Virus record (IMG/VR): IMGVR_UViG_3300020728_000012
Coordinates: 1 to 41,461 of that record
DNA from: a virus
DNA: 41,461 nucleotides
Reading direction: 5' to 3' (one strand)
Positions 1-5,452 of this stretch are shown here, in pieces (positions within the stretch are counted from its first letter, which is position 1; every line of letters starts with the position of its first letter). The notes beneath the pieces are model-generated. The model made no database searches, was not told where the DNA came from, and was given only the letters and a program-made list of their open reading frames with translations. The position numbers and the translations under genes were made by a program.

Positions 1-46
1 GGCGTCTAGCCTTGTACAAACGATAAGCAGTAATTAGCTTAGTCAA
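1..46 (-). CDS. 5' end of an unidentified gene (truncated by window edge)
   Basis: A reading frame opens with TTG at 44-46, overlapping the end of the primase gene, and stays open to the window edge, giving about 15 residues (MTKLITAYRLYKARR). A strong Shine-Dalgarno sequence (GGAGG) sits 6 bases upstream, inside the last codons of the primase, which is the main reason for accepting a TTG start. Too little is visible to assign a function. Its place directly after the primase suggests another replication or DNA-metabolism gene, which is inference only. Confidence 0.5.
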   Translation of the reverse strand, partial: MTKLITAYRLYKARR

Positions 47-980
47 GAGCTTCCTCCCCCATCACACAGTGTTTGGCGTTATCAATGCCCCACTGTATAT
101 CAATTAGATCCATATCGCCAATATCTTTTACTTCTAGGTTTCCGTAGTTGAATATAGAGAACTCCATACCCTGTTCACGTAAAGCCTTGAATAGCAGCCG
201 GGTAGATTCTTTGCCTGTGGCATCGTTATCTAAAGCCAGTATCAAGACATCTGCTTTACGCATAAGGGTCAGCTGTTCCTTACTTACTATGGCCCCCATG
301 ACAGCTACCCCACCGTCAATGCCAAGGCTTGATAGTCGAACAACGTCTAGTGGTGACTCTACCACCACCATGGTTCCACCTTCAAATTTATCGATGCTAA
401 AGAGGGTGCTCGACTTTGTGATCCCTGGAGGACGGTTAAAGAACCGGCGGGTTAGCTCGCCCTTTTCTTGCCAGCCAAGAAGCTTTCCTGCCTCTGTACG
501 GACTGGAAGGATCCAGGTAGAGTCTGAGTGTCTCCAAAGGATCTCGTGCTTCTTACAGGCTTCTAGGGTTAGCTTACGGTTACTGGCTGCCCACTCTGGA
601 ACGTCCTGGAATACCGAAAGGCGAGCATCGCTCATGTCAACTAGTCTGGGGATAGGTTGGTAGCTGTTACGAGCTTCTTCCAAGGAAGCTGACAACCTAT
701 CCCAGTCAACCTCTACGTTCTCGTCTAGCCATTCCCTGGCCTTAGAGATGCTGTCTAGTTCTAGGACATCAGAGATTAGGCTTAATAAGTTGCCCTTGTA
801 GCCACAGGAGAAACAGTTATGGGCTCCAGTAATTATATGAATACCCCAAGAAGGGTTGCTGTCTTCTACACCCTTGATTGCTTTATGCATTGGGCATAGA
901 GCCGTAATGTTGCTATTACGTTCTGTTCCCTCAATACCAAGGCGCAGTAGTACCCGCTCTACGTCACCAGCAGTAAACAT
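39..980 (-). CDS. dnaG: DnaG-type DNA primase (zinc finger + TOPRIM)
   Basis: 313 aa. Likely primase that makes RNA primers for phage DNA replication. Residues about 20-65 form a CHC2-type zinc finger with ligands C29, H32, C56 and C59. Residues about 200-265 form a TOPRIM domain: E209 in VVVESPLD and the metal-binding pair D251/D253 in LALDND. It is shorter than bacterial DnaG (about 600 aa) and lacks an obvious C-terminal helicase-interaction domain, as is common for phage primases. It follows helicase, WhiB and two small genes in one tight cluster. Its ATG is at 978-980 and overlaps the TAA of the preceding small gene by one base. Confidence 0.9.
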   Translation of the reverse strand: MFTAGDVERVLLRLGIEGTERNSNITALCPMHKAIKGVEDSNPSWGIHIITGAHNCFSCGYKGNLLSLISDVLELDSISKAREWLDENVEVDWDRLSASLEEARNSYQPIPRLVDMSDARLSVFQDVPEWAASNRKLTLEACKKHEILWRHSDSTWILPVRTEAGKLLGWQEKGELTRRFFNRPPGITKSSTLFSIDKFEGGTMVVVESPLDVVRLSSLGIDGGVAVMGAIVSKEQLTLMRKADVLILALDNDATGKESTRLLFKALREQGMEFSIFNYGNLEVKDIGDMDLIDIQWGIDNAKHCVMGEEALD

Positions 981-1132
981 TACTCTAGTTCCAATCCGAT
1001 CTTTTTAGCAAGAGTATCGACTAGCTCTCTGCTTGCTGCATACATGACTCCTTGAGCTTGCATGATCTCAACAAGTCCTGCAAAGGATTTCTCTAGATCT
1101 TCAACTCGCTCTTCTAATGTCTTATCCATCAT
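980..1132 (-). CDS. small acidic coiled-coil protein, function unknown
   Basis: 50 aa, starting MMDKTLEERVEDLEKSF. The first ATG (1130-1132) overlaps the TGA of the upstream zinc-ribbon gene as ATGA, the coupling pattern used throughout this genome, and the TAA overlaps the primase ATG by one base. The first 25 residues carry a heptad-like spacing of L, V, L, F, L and V and are rich in E and K, suggesting a short coiled coil and possibly oligomerisation. There are no cysteines or membrane segments. I do not recognise the family. Its place between helicase and primase suggests a replisome-associated accessory role, but nothing shows this directly. Confidence 0.75.
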   Translation of the reverse strand: MMDKTLEERVEDLEKSFAGLVEIMQAQGVMYAASRELVDTLAKKIGLELE

Positions 1133-1356
1133 TCCCCCTTAATATATCCCGGCTTATCAACCGGGGTTGGAGCTGTAGCAAATGTTCCACAGATGGCACA
1201 CTCCATCGGTAAAAGATACTGTGATATCTCATAGTCTTCAAATGAAACCTTTAGGTTCCACAGATTTGATTCACACTTGGGGCACTCATGACATATGGTG
1301 TTCTCATAGTCCATGGTCCCGGTGTAATCAGGCCGTAGCTCTCGTATTGACTTCAC
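1129..1356 (-). CDS. small zinc-ribbon protein
   Basis: 75 aa. Cysteines C22, C25, C28, C53 and C56 give a CxxC (25/28) - 24 residues - CxxC (53/56) arrangement typical of a zinc ribbon, so zinc binding is likely while the partner (DNA, RNA or protein) is unknown. The start is GTG at 1354-1356, with GAGG 4 bases upstream; it overlaps the last codons of whiB by 29 bases in another frame. A later ATG at residue 15 is possible but has a poorer ribosome-binding site. The stop overlaps the next gene as ATGA. Confidence 0.75.
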   Translation of the reverse strand: MKSIRELRPDYTGTMDYENTICHECPKCESNLWNLKVSFEDYEISQYLLPMECAICGTFATAPTPVDKPGYIKGE

Positions 1357-1591
1357 TGGACCTCATCCTTCTACGTAGCTTACGACGTTCTTCCGTGGTT
1401 GTTCCGCCCCAGATACCCTCTAAACGTTCGTCTAGAGCTAGGGTCAGACACTGTGACTGTACATCACATGTTGAACAGATACTTTTAGCAAGAAGACTCT
1501 GCATACGATCCTCTTCGTCTTCAGGAAAGAAGATGTCCGGATCTTTATCCGAACAAGCAGTGTTTCCATCAAACAGCGAAGGGGTTTCCAT
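1328..1591 (-). CDS. whiB: WhiB-family iron-sulfur transcriptional regulator
   Basis: 87 aa from the chosen start. Four cysteines (C13, C39, C42, C48) in the pattern C-x25-CxxC-x5-C match the WhiB [4Fe-4S] cluster site. They are followed by the signature turn GIWGG (59-63) and a basic tail (RRKLRRRMR, 69-77) used for DNA contact. WhiB proteins act with the primary sigma factor of Actinobacteria. Phage copies are known in actinophages, where they can alter host gene expression or superinfection. The start is not certain: ATG at 1589-1591 or at 1607-1609 (93 aa), both overlapping the helicase end and both with weak Shine-Dalgarno sites. The frame stays open further upstream but enters helicase coding sequence. 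This is the clearest host-range marker in the window. Confidence 0.88.
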   Translation of the reverse strand: METPSLFDGNTACSDKDPDIFFPEDEEDRMQSLLAKSICSTCDVQSQCLTLALDERLEGIWGGTTTEERRKLRRRMRSSEVNTRATA

Positions 1592-2816
1592 ATTCTTCAA
1601 AGCGTCCATTCTCCCAATCCCATAGTAGCTCTGCTTCTGCTGGTCCACTGTTACGACTTCTATCAATCCGAAGGATTCTAGAACTGTCGTCTTCTTCATC
1701 CTGGCGCTGTAGTGCTAGGACTACGTCTGAGTCTTGCTCAAACGAAGAAGAGTAACCGATGGCACTTGACGTAACTCGACCCTTGGTCATCTTGCTTGTG
1801 AGGACCTGGGTAGTCTGGATTACCGGTATGTTGTACTTCTGAGCAATGCGCTTCATGCCCTGAGTAATGTGCTGGAGGTTGCTTGGACTACCACGACGTG
1901 TTTCACCACGGCTGGCTTCCTCATCCTCCATAAGATAAACACCATCAACGAACAGTGCATCAGGACGATGCTTCTCTACCTTAGCAATAAGAGATGTTAG
2001 GTTCATTGCCTGGACGGAGTCAGTTAATAGAAACGGATGCATCTCTGAGTTTCTCTTAAGCCAAGCTTCATAGCGCTCTTCTTCATCAGGATTAAGAGCA
2101 CCACGAATAAGTCTGCTTTGAGCGATGTGAGCACGCATAGAGTCATAACGATGCTGTTGCTCTATGTTAGTCATTTCAAAAGATTGGAACATAGGTACAA
2201 AGCCATCTTCATGGAGGTTAGCTGCTACCTGCAAAGCAAGAACAGATTTACCTGTCTTTGGTGGAGCAATGATAGTGACTAGCTGTCCACCCTGCAGCCC
2301 ACCAGTTGCTAGGTCAATGGTGTTGAACCCACTGGCCATACCGATCAAGCCGTTAGGACGTAGCTTAATGTTTCTATAATCCTCAAGGCGTTGCTCTGTG
2401 TTGCTTGACAGGTTAACGTCATGGCTTTCAGAACCACCGGTAAGGGCAACCTTATGTATACCCGAGGTAAGGATCTCTGTGATTACGTCATTGTCTGCTA
2501 CCTCTTTAATGGAGGAACCAGCTGCTTGGACAGTATCAATCAGGGTCTGTCGATTGCGATAAGCAATCAACTGATCCAGTAAGTAACTAACTGAGTCGTC
2601 TACTTTTAGAAGGCGGTAGGTAGGATAGTTATCTAGCAGAGTTACTGCTGTAGGCACTTCTCCATATTTTGAAAAGTGATTACGAATAAACTTCCATATT
2701 TGCTGGTTCTCTTCGACAAAGAACCAATCATCTTTTACACCACGTTCTAATAGGTAGCCGAGATCACGATCACGGATGACCTTAGAGATTAACCGTACTT
2801 CGTTGTCCGCTGCCAT
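1569..2816 (-). CDS. dnaB: DnaB-type replicative helicase
   Basis: 415 aa. Hexameric 5'-3' replicative helicase, acting with the loader and primase encoded nearby. An N-terminal helical domain (about 1-110) is followed by a RecA-like ATPase. Walker A is APPKTGKS at 184-191, where the usual first glycine is alanine. Walker B is LFVDG around 288-292, and a later QTTQV segment resembles motif H3. It is slightly shorter than bacterial DnaB (about 450-470 aa). ATG lies directly after the preceding stop, with GAGGG upstream. Its 3' end overlaps whiB. Confidence 0.92.
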   Translation of the reverse strand: MAADNEVRLISKVIRDRDLGYLLERGVKDDWFFVEENQQIWKFIRNHFSKYGEVPTAVTLLDNYPTYRLLKVDDSVSYLLDQLIAYRNRQTLIDTVQAAGSSIKEVADNDVITEILTSGIHKVALTGGSESHDVNLSSNTEQRLEDYRNIKLRPNGLIGMASGFNTIDLATGGLQGGQLVTIIAPPKTGKSVLALQVAANLHEDGFVPMFQSFEMTNIEQQHRYDSMRAHIAQSRLIRGALNPDEEERYEAWLKRNSEMHPFLLTDSVQAMNLTSLIAKVEKHRPDALFVDGVYLMEDEEASRGETRRGSPSNLQHITQGMKRIAQKYNIPVIQTTQVLTSKMTKGRVTSSAIGYSSSFEQDSDVVLALQRQDEEDDSSRILRIDRSRNSGPAEAELLWDWENGRFEEYGNPFAV

Positions 2817-3221
2817 TTACACCCTCTCGATCTCCATGTACCAATGCCCGTATGCTAATGATCTATCTGGTATATCAATTACATTTTTTACTTCTGGTCT
2901 ATACGGGAGCTCTCCCACAAGATCGGAATAAGTTCTATATGCAGTTACGTAGTTAAACGGATTGGTACCTAGATTGTCAAGATCTTCTTCAATCTCTTTC
3001 ATCTCTTTTTTGGTATACCCGAACCCTGCTAACTCTAAGCGATACTCATGCTTCTCTGCAAATCGCCAGAACCTGGCGAGCTTGACCCTGTCGTACTCTA
3101 CTTCTTCAGTGTTCCTGACGATTCCAAGAACCCGAGTAATAGCAGGACGCCTACTAAGGATGCAGTCCAAAGTAACCACAATCCTCTGCGGTACTTCATT
3201 TGATATGTCCCCCCCTTGCAC
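2817..3221 (-). CDS. conserved-looking protein of unknown function in the replication block
   Basis: 134 aa from GTG at 3219-3221, which lies 1 base after the upstream TAA, so translation is probably coupled. No clear Shine-Dalgarno precedes the GTG; a run of seven G falls just inside the frame. The segment RIVVTLDCIL near residue 13 looks like a beta strand ending in an acidic residue, vaguely as in HAD or nuclease folds, but no full motif set is present. The middle is rich in charged helix (ARFWRFAEKHEYRLELAGF). There are no cysteine motifs or membrane segments. I do not recognise the family. A nested out-of-frame membrane ORF (3098-3199) complicates the start assignment. Confidence 0.7.
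   Translation of the reverse strand: MQGGDISNEVPQRIVVTLDCILSRRPAITRVLGIVRNTEEVEYDRVKLARFWRFAEKHEYRLELAGFGYTKKEMKEIEEDLDNLGTNPFNYVTAYRTYSDLVGELPYRPEVKNVIDIPDRSLAYGHWYMEIERV
3098..3199 (-). CDS. possible nested 33-aa single-pass membrane peptide
   Basis: Out of frame inside the preceding entry, an ATG at 3197-3199 opens a 33-aa frame beginning MKYRRGLWLLWTASLVG and continuing with a hydrophobic stretch to LLLLGFLE, then a short polar tail. It has the shape of a single transmembrane helix with a positively charged N-terminus. A seven-G run lies 9 bases upstream of this ATG, a better ribosome-binding site than the one available to the longer frame. Whether both frames, or only the longer one, are translated cannot be decided here. 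Chance overlap is a real alternative. Confidence 0.3.
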   Translation of the reverse strand: MKYRRGLWLLWTASLVGVLLLLGFLESSGTLKK

Positions 3222-3222
3222 T

Positions 3223-3507
3223 TTAAATAACCGTTACTGTTCCCCAGTAAAGGAGTAGGTCACGAAAGGCTTCATGTGAGGCCTTAGCCTCTTCAATAAG
3301 ATGCTTAGGTGTGTACTTAGAGATCTCTACAGGAAAGATGTCATCTTCCAGGCTGTCTAATACATAGCGAGTATGCTTGCAATTCTTACGGGTATTAAAC
3401 CCATTGCAAGAGCAGCGCAGATCCTTTTCAGTTGAGGCCTGTACCTCATCTACGCCATCAAGAGATAAGAAAAACTTAATTGTTTTCCACTCGATCACTT
3501 TACTCAT
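3223..3507 (-). CDS. SWIM-type zinc-finger protein
   Basis: 94 aa. C32, C34, C43 and H45 give the CxCx(n)CxH pattern of SWIM zinc fingers (RCSCNGFNTRKNCKHTRYV), a fold that binds nucleic acid or protein partners. The N-terminal part predicts short beta strands and the C-terminal part an amphipathic helix ending YWGTVTVI. ATG at 3505-3507 overlaps the loader stop as ATGA and has GGAGGGAG upstream. Its place in the replication block between loader and helicase fits a DNA-metabolism accessory role, which is inference. Confidence 0.8.
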   Translation of the reverse strand: MSKVIEWKTIKFFLSLDGVDEVQASTEKDLRCSCNGFNTRKNCKHTRYVLDSLEDDIFPVEISKYTPKHLIEEAKASHEAFRDLLLYWGTVTVI

Positions 3508-4169
3508 TTCCTTCTATCTCCCTCCAGAGAATTTACATTCAAGTGCATGAATGCTTCATGAGCAAAACTATACATAGGTTCACCGTATATGTCACTCCAG
3601 CTTTCAATAGGAACGTTTGTCGTTACTATTGTTGGCAGGCCCTTATTAAAACGTGAACGCAGCATGGCATCAAGTGTTGACTCAGCCCAACCACTGCTAG
3701 TCCTGTATTCTTTTCCAAGATCATCTACAATGAGAAGCTTTATACTTTGGTCGTCTAATTCACCATACAAAGCCGCTGTTACATCGGTGTCATCTTCCCA
3801 ACCATTCTTCTCAATTCTAAGAAGCTTTGGAAAGTCACCAAAGTAAACTGGACGTGATGCAATCTTATTTCCCCACAGACCCTGTGGAGCATGACGAATA
3901 ATCTCTTGTGCAATTGTTGCAGCCAGTGTGGTCTTACCATGTCCTGGCTTACCGATCATAAGCAGTCCAACACCACAGGTGTCTTTGCCTTCGGATTTAA
4001 TTACTTCTCCATTTAGCAGAGCGTTCATCCAACCAATAACGTCTTCGATGACCTCGCCTTCATACGGGTCTAGATCTGAAAGCTCTTTACCAATATGCTT
4101 CATGGGGAAGTCAGCATTCTTAATCTGACTACGCAAGCTATATGGGTGAAGTTCTGAGACGCTATACAT
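3504..4169 (-). CDS. AAA+ helicase loader (DnaC/DnaI-like ATPase)
   Basis: 221 aa. Walker A is GKPGHGKT at 73-80, Walker B LLIVDD at 145-150, and a sensor-I TTN at 183-185. The short AAA+ core and its position between a winged-helix initiator and the DnaB-type helicase fit a helicase loader that places the hexamer on origin DNA, like phage lambda P in role though not in fold, or bacterial DnaC/DnaI. The ATG overlaps the end of the initiator gene by 8 bases. An IstB-type transposition ATPase is an alternative family name for this domain, but there is no transposase nearby. Confidence 0.88.
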   Translation of the reverse strand: MYSVSELHPYSLRSQIKNADFPMKHIGKELSDLDPYEGEVIEDVIGWMNALLNGEVIKSEGKDTCGVGLLMIGKPGHGKTTLAATIAQEIIRHAPQGLWGNKIASRPVYFGDFPKLLRIEKNGWEDDTDVTAALYGELDDQSIKLLIVDDLGKEYRTSSGWAESTLDAMLRSRFNKGLPTIVTTNVPIESWSDIYGEPMYSFAHEAFMHLNVNSLEGDRRK

Positions 4170-5160
4170 TCTTGCTATCCAATCTTCCGAAGACTTCCTT
4201 CATTCGCTTCTGAGCTTTTGAATCAGCTGTAGCAGCTTCAACAACTTCTCGTTCCACAAACTTGTACCGGAACTTGTACCAGTACTTGAAGAACCGATGC
4301 ATGATGCTATCCCCTTTGCCTGGCTCACGCAAACTACGTGGGTCATTAAAGAAAGCTCGAATAGCAGCGAGTAGCTGAACTCTAGTAGCACCTTCACGAA
4401 TGTGCTTGTTGATCATGACTGACAAGGTCTTGGCGTTTGCCTGATCAGGAACGCCGGGAAGCTTCTGCTGCAATAGAGCATAGAACTCTCCGACTAGGTC
4501 GTGAGTGTTCCAGAACTCTTCTGGCTTATCAAAGCGGCTGGCCGCTTTTCTTTCTGGGACAGTCTTCTTGTACTTAGCGTTAAGCCGTGCACGCTTCTGC
4601 TCTGGAGTTTCTTCGAAACGTCCAACAGCACCAACGACATCTTCGTCAGCCATAGCAGCCAAGCGACGTATCTGGCTCTTAGAGAGCTCTGGCTTCTCCT
4701 CGCCGTCAAGATTCCAACCCATCTCATTTCCCTCCTTGGGTTTCACGCCCGCAGGGCGGGCAACCTGAATTGAAGGACGTAGTCCTTCAATGAGGTTTTG
4801 CTTACTACTATTATCTATATATATGACCGGCATACGGTTGCCGGTCGGTAAACTGCCGGTCGGTGTACTGCCGGTCGGTGAAGTCAATCCAAAGGCCTCA
4901 GGCGTATTGTTCAAGGATCCCCATGCGAACATCAGTTCCGTGCCGCATTGTCCATTTTCATCTCGGTACTTATGTGATTCTATGTAGCCATGCTTCTTAA
5001 GCTCCCTCATCCAACCCTCGATCTTTTTAAGACCATCTGGTAGGAACTGGTGAAACTCGTCAGCTGTTATTACTCGTCCTGTTTGCATCATCTTTAAGAA
5101 AAGATAACGTGCACCAACAGAAAGCATCGGATCGTCATAGACGTCTTCCGGCTTTTTCAT
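4162..5160 (-). CDS. winged-helix replication initiator / replisome organiser (DnaD/lambda-O-like role)
   Basis: 332 aa. Residues about 14-65 form a winged-helix DNA-binding domain (helical LSVGARYLFLKMM, then ITADEFHQFL and KKIEGWMRELKKHGYI). Residues about 94-112 hold a repeated PTG linker (SPTGSTPTGSLPTGN) encoded by direct repeats. The C-terminal part (about 225-305) is a helical domain like those of DnaD-type replication proteins. It is followed by a helicase loader and helicase, so a role in origin recognition is likely. A strong Shine-Dalgarno (AAGGAGGGG) precedes the ATG. The central coding sequence probably contains the origin itself (see 4747-4879). I cannot name the exact family. 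Confidence 0.75.
   Translation of the reverse strand: MKKPEDVYDDPMLSVGARYLFLKMMQTGRVITADEFHQFLPDGLKKIEGWMRELKKHGYIESHKYRDENGQCGTELMFAWGSLNNTPEAFGLTSPTGSTPTGSLPTGNRMPVIYIDNSSKQNLIEGLRPSIQVARPAGVKPKEGNEMGWNLDGEEKPELSKSQIRRLAAMADEDVVGAVGRFEETPEQKRARLNAKYKKTVPERKAASRFDKPEEFWNTHDLVGEFYALLQQKLPGVPDQANAKTLSVMINKHIREGATRVQLLAAIRAFFNDPRSLREPGKGDSIMHRFFKYWYKFRYKFVEREVVEAATADSKAQKRMKEVFGRLDSKNV
4747..4761. repeat. GC-rich hairpin (6-bp stem, 3-base loop)
   Basis: GCCCGC (4747-4752) and GCGGGC (4756-4761) pair perfectly around a 3-base loop. It lies in coding sequence beside the longer hairpin at 4762-4797, in the candidate origin. There is no U-tract, so a transcription terminator is unlikely. Confidence 0.6.
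4762..4797. repeat. extended perfect inverted repeat (hairpin) in candidate origin
   Basis: TTGAAGGAC (4770-4778) and GTCCTTCAA (4782-4790) form a perfect 9-bp stem with a 3-base loop. Outer arms AACCT (4762-4766) and AGGTT (4793-4797) extend it beyond a small internal bulge. Such a stem could act in single-stranded form during initiation or bind an initiator dimer. Confidence 0.65.
4801..4824. other. AT-rich tract, possible DNA-unwinding element
   Basis: Twenty of 24 bases are A or T, ending in an alternating TA run (4816-4824). It sits between the iteron array and the hairpins. In iteron-type origins this position is the duplex-melting site where helicase is loaded. Confidence 0.5.
4839..4879. 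repeat. three direct repeats (iterons), 15-bp period
   Basis: TGCCGGTCGGT occurs exactly at 4839-4849, 4854-4864 and 4869-4879, separated by variable 4-base spacers. Next to the first copy, GACCGGCA at 4825-4832 is the reverse complement of TGCCGGTC at 4839-4846, making an inverted repeat. The repeats encode (S/T/L)PTG units in the initiator linker. They are likely initiator-binding sites, though selection on the protein linker could also explain them. Confidence 0.7.
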
Positions 5161-5169
5161 TACCCCTCC

Positions 5170-5445
5170 TTAAGGACGGGGAACTCTCCTCGGCAATCCA
5201 CTTAGATCCCGGGCGTTGACCCCGACGAAAGTTTGCTCCACAAGTAATGAACTTGTCAAACCGAGAAATGTAGATGCCAGGATTTCAAAAATTGTCGCCC
5301 GACTTAAGGGCATCATTATTGTTGTTCCCAGGACCGAGAATAGTAGCGCAAGTAAACCCCTCCATTTACCAAGGGGTGCGATGAGGCTTTCTACTGCCGT
5401 TAAAACGCATGCTGTTGCAAAAGCTACGATCAATACGTTGGACAT
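5170..5445 (-). CDS. small membrane protein, holin candidate
   Basis: 91 aa. Hydrophobic segments at about residues 4-22, 29-46 and 52-68 suggest three transmembrane helices, followed by a polar, proline/arginine-rich tail ending RRVPRP. Size and topology fit a holin (inner-membrane pore former for lysis), and it lies just after the tail genes, a common place for lysis genes. No separate endolysin is adjacent, so the holin label is only a suggestion. The ATG follows the fibre-gene stop by about 7 bases, with GGTGG upstream. Confidence 0.7.
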   Translation of the reverse strand: MSNVLIVAFATACVLTAVESLIAPLGKWRGLLALLFSVLGTTIMMPLSRATIFEILASTFLGLTSSLLVEQTFVGVNARDLSGLPRRVPRP

Positions 5446-5452
5446 TTACCAC

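Larger units (their letters stand above)
4747..4879. other. candidate phage replication origin inside the initiator gene
   Basis: Read in the gene's direction, this stretch has three exact 11-bp iterons (TGCCGGTCGGT on the plus strand) with 15-bp spacing. The last iteron also forms an inverted repeat with 4825-4832. Then comes an AT-rich tract (4801-4824, about 83% AT, with TATATATAT), then two stable hairpins (4762-4797 and 4747-4761). Iterons followed by an AT-rich unwinding region within the initiator gene is the lambda O layout. No single element proves an origin, but the combination next to initiator, loader and helicase is strong. Confidence 0.6.

Noticed and set aside
148-663. 171-codon open frame on the plus strand
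   Set aside because: It mirrors the primase gene on the other strand, is serine-rich without any domain pattern, and has no ribosome site.
3504-4169. IstB-type insertion-sequence ATPase
   Set aside because: There is no transposase gene or terminal inverted repeat nearby; it sits between initiator and helicase, fitting a loader.
4839-4879. CRISPR-like repeat array
   Set aside because: Repeats are 11 bp with 4-bp spacers and lie in coding sequence; too short for CRISPR.
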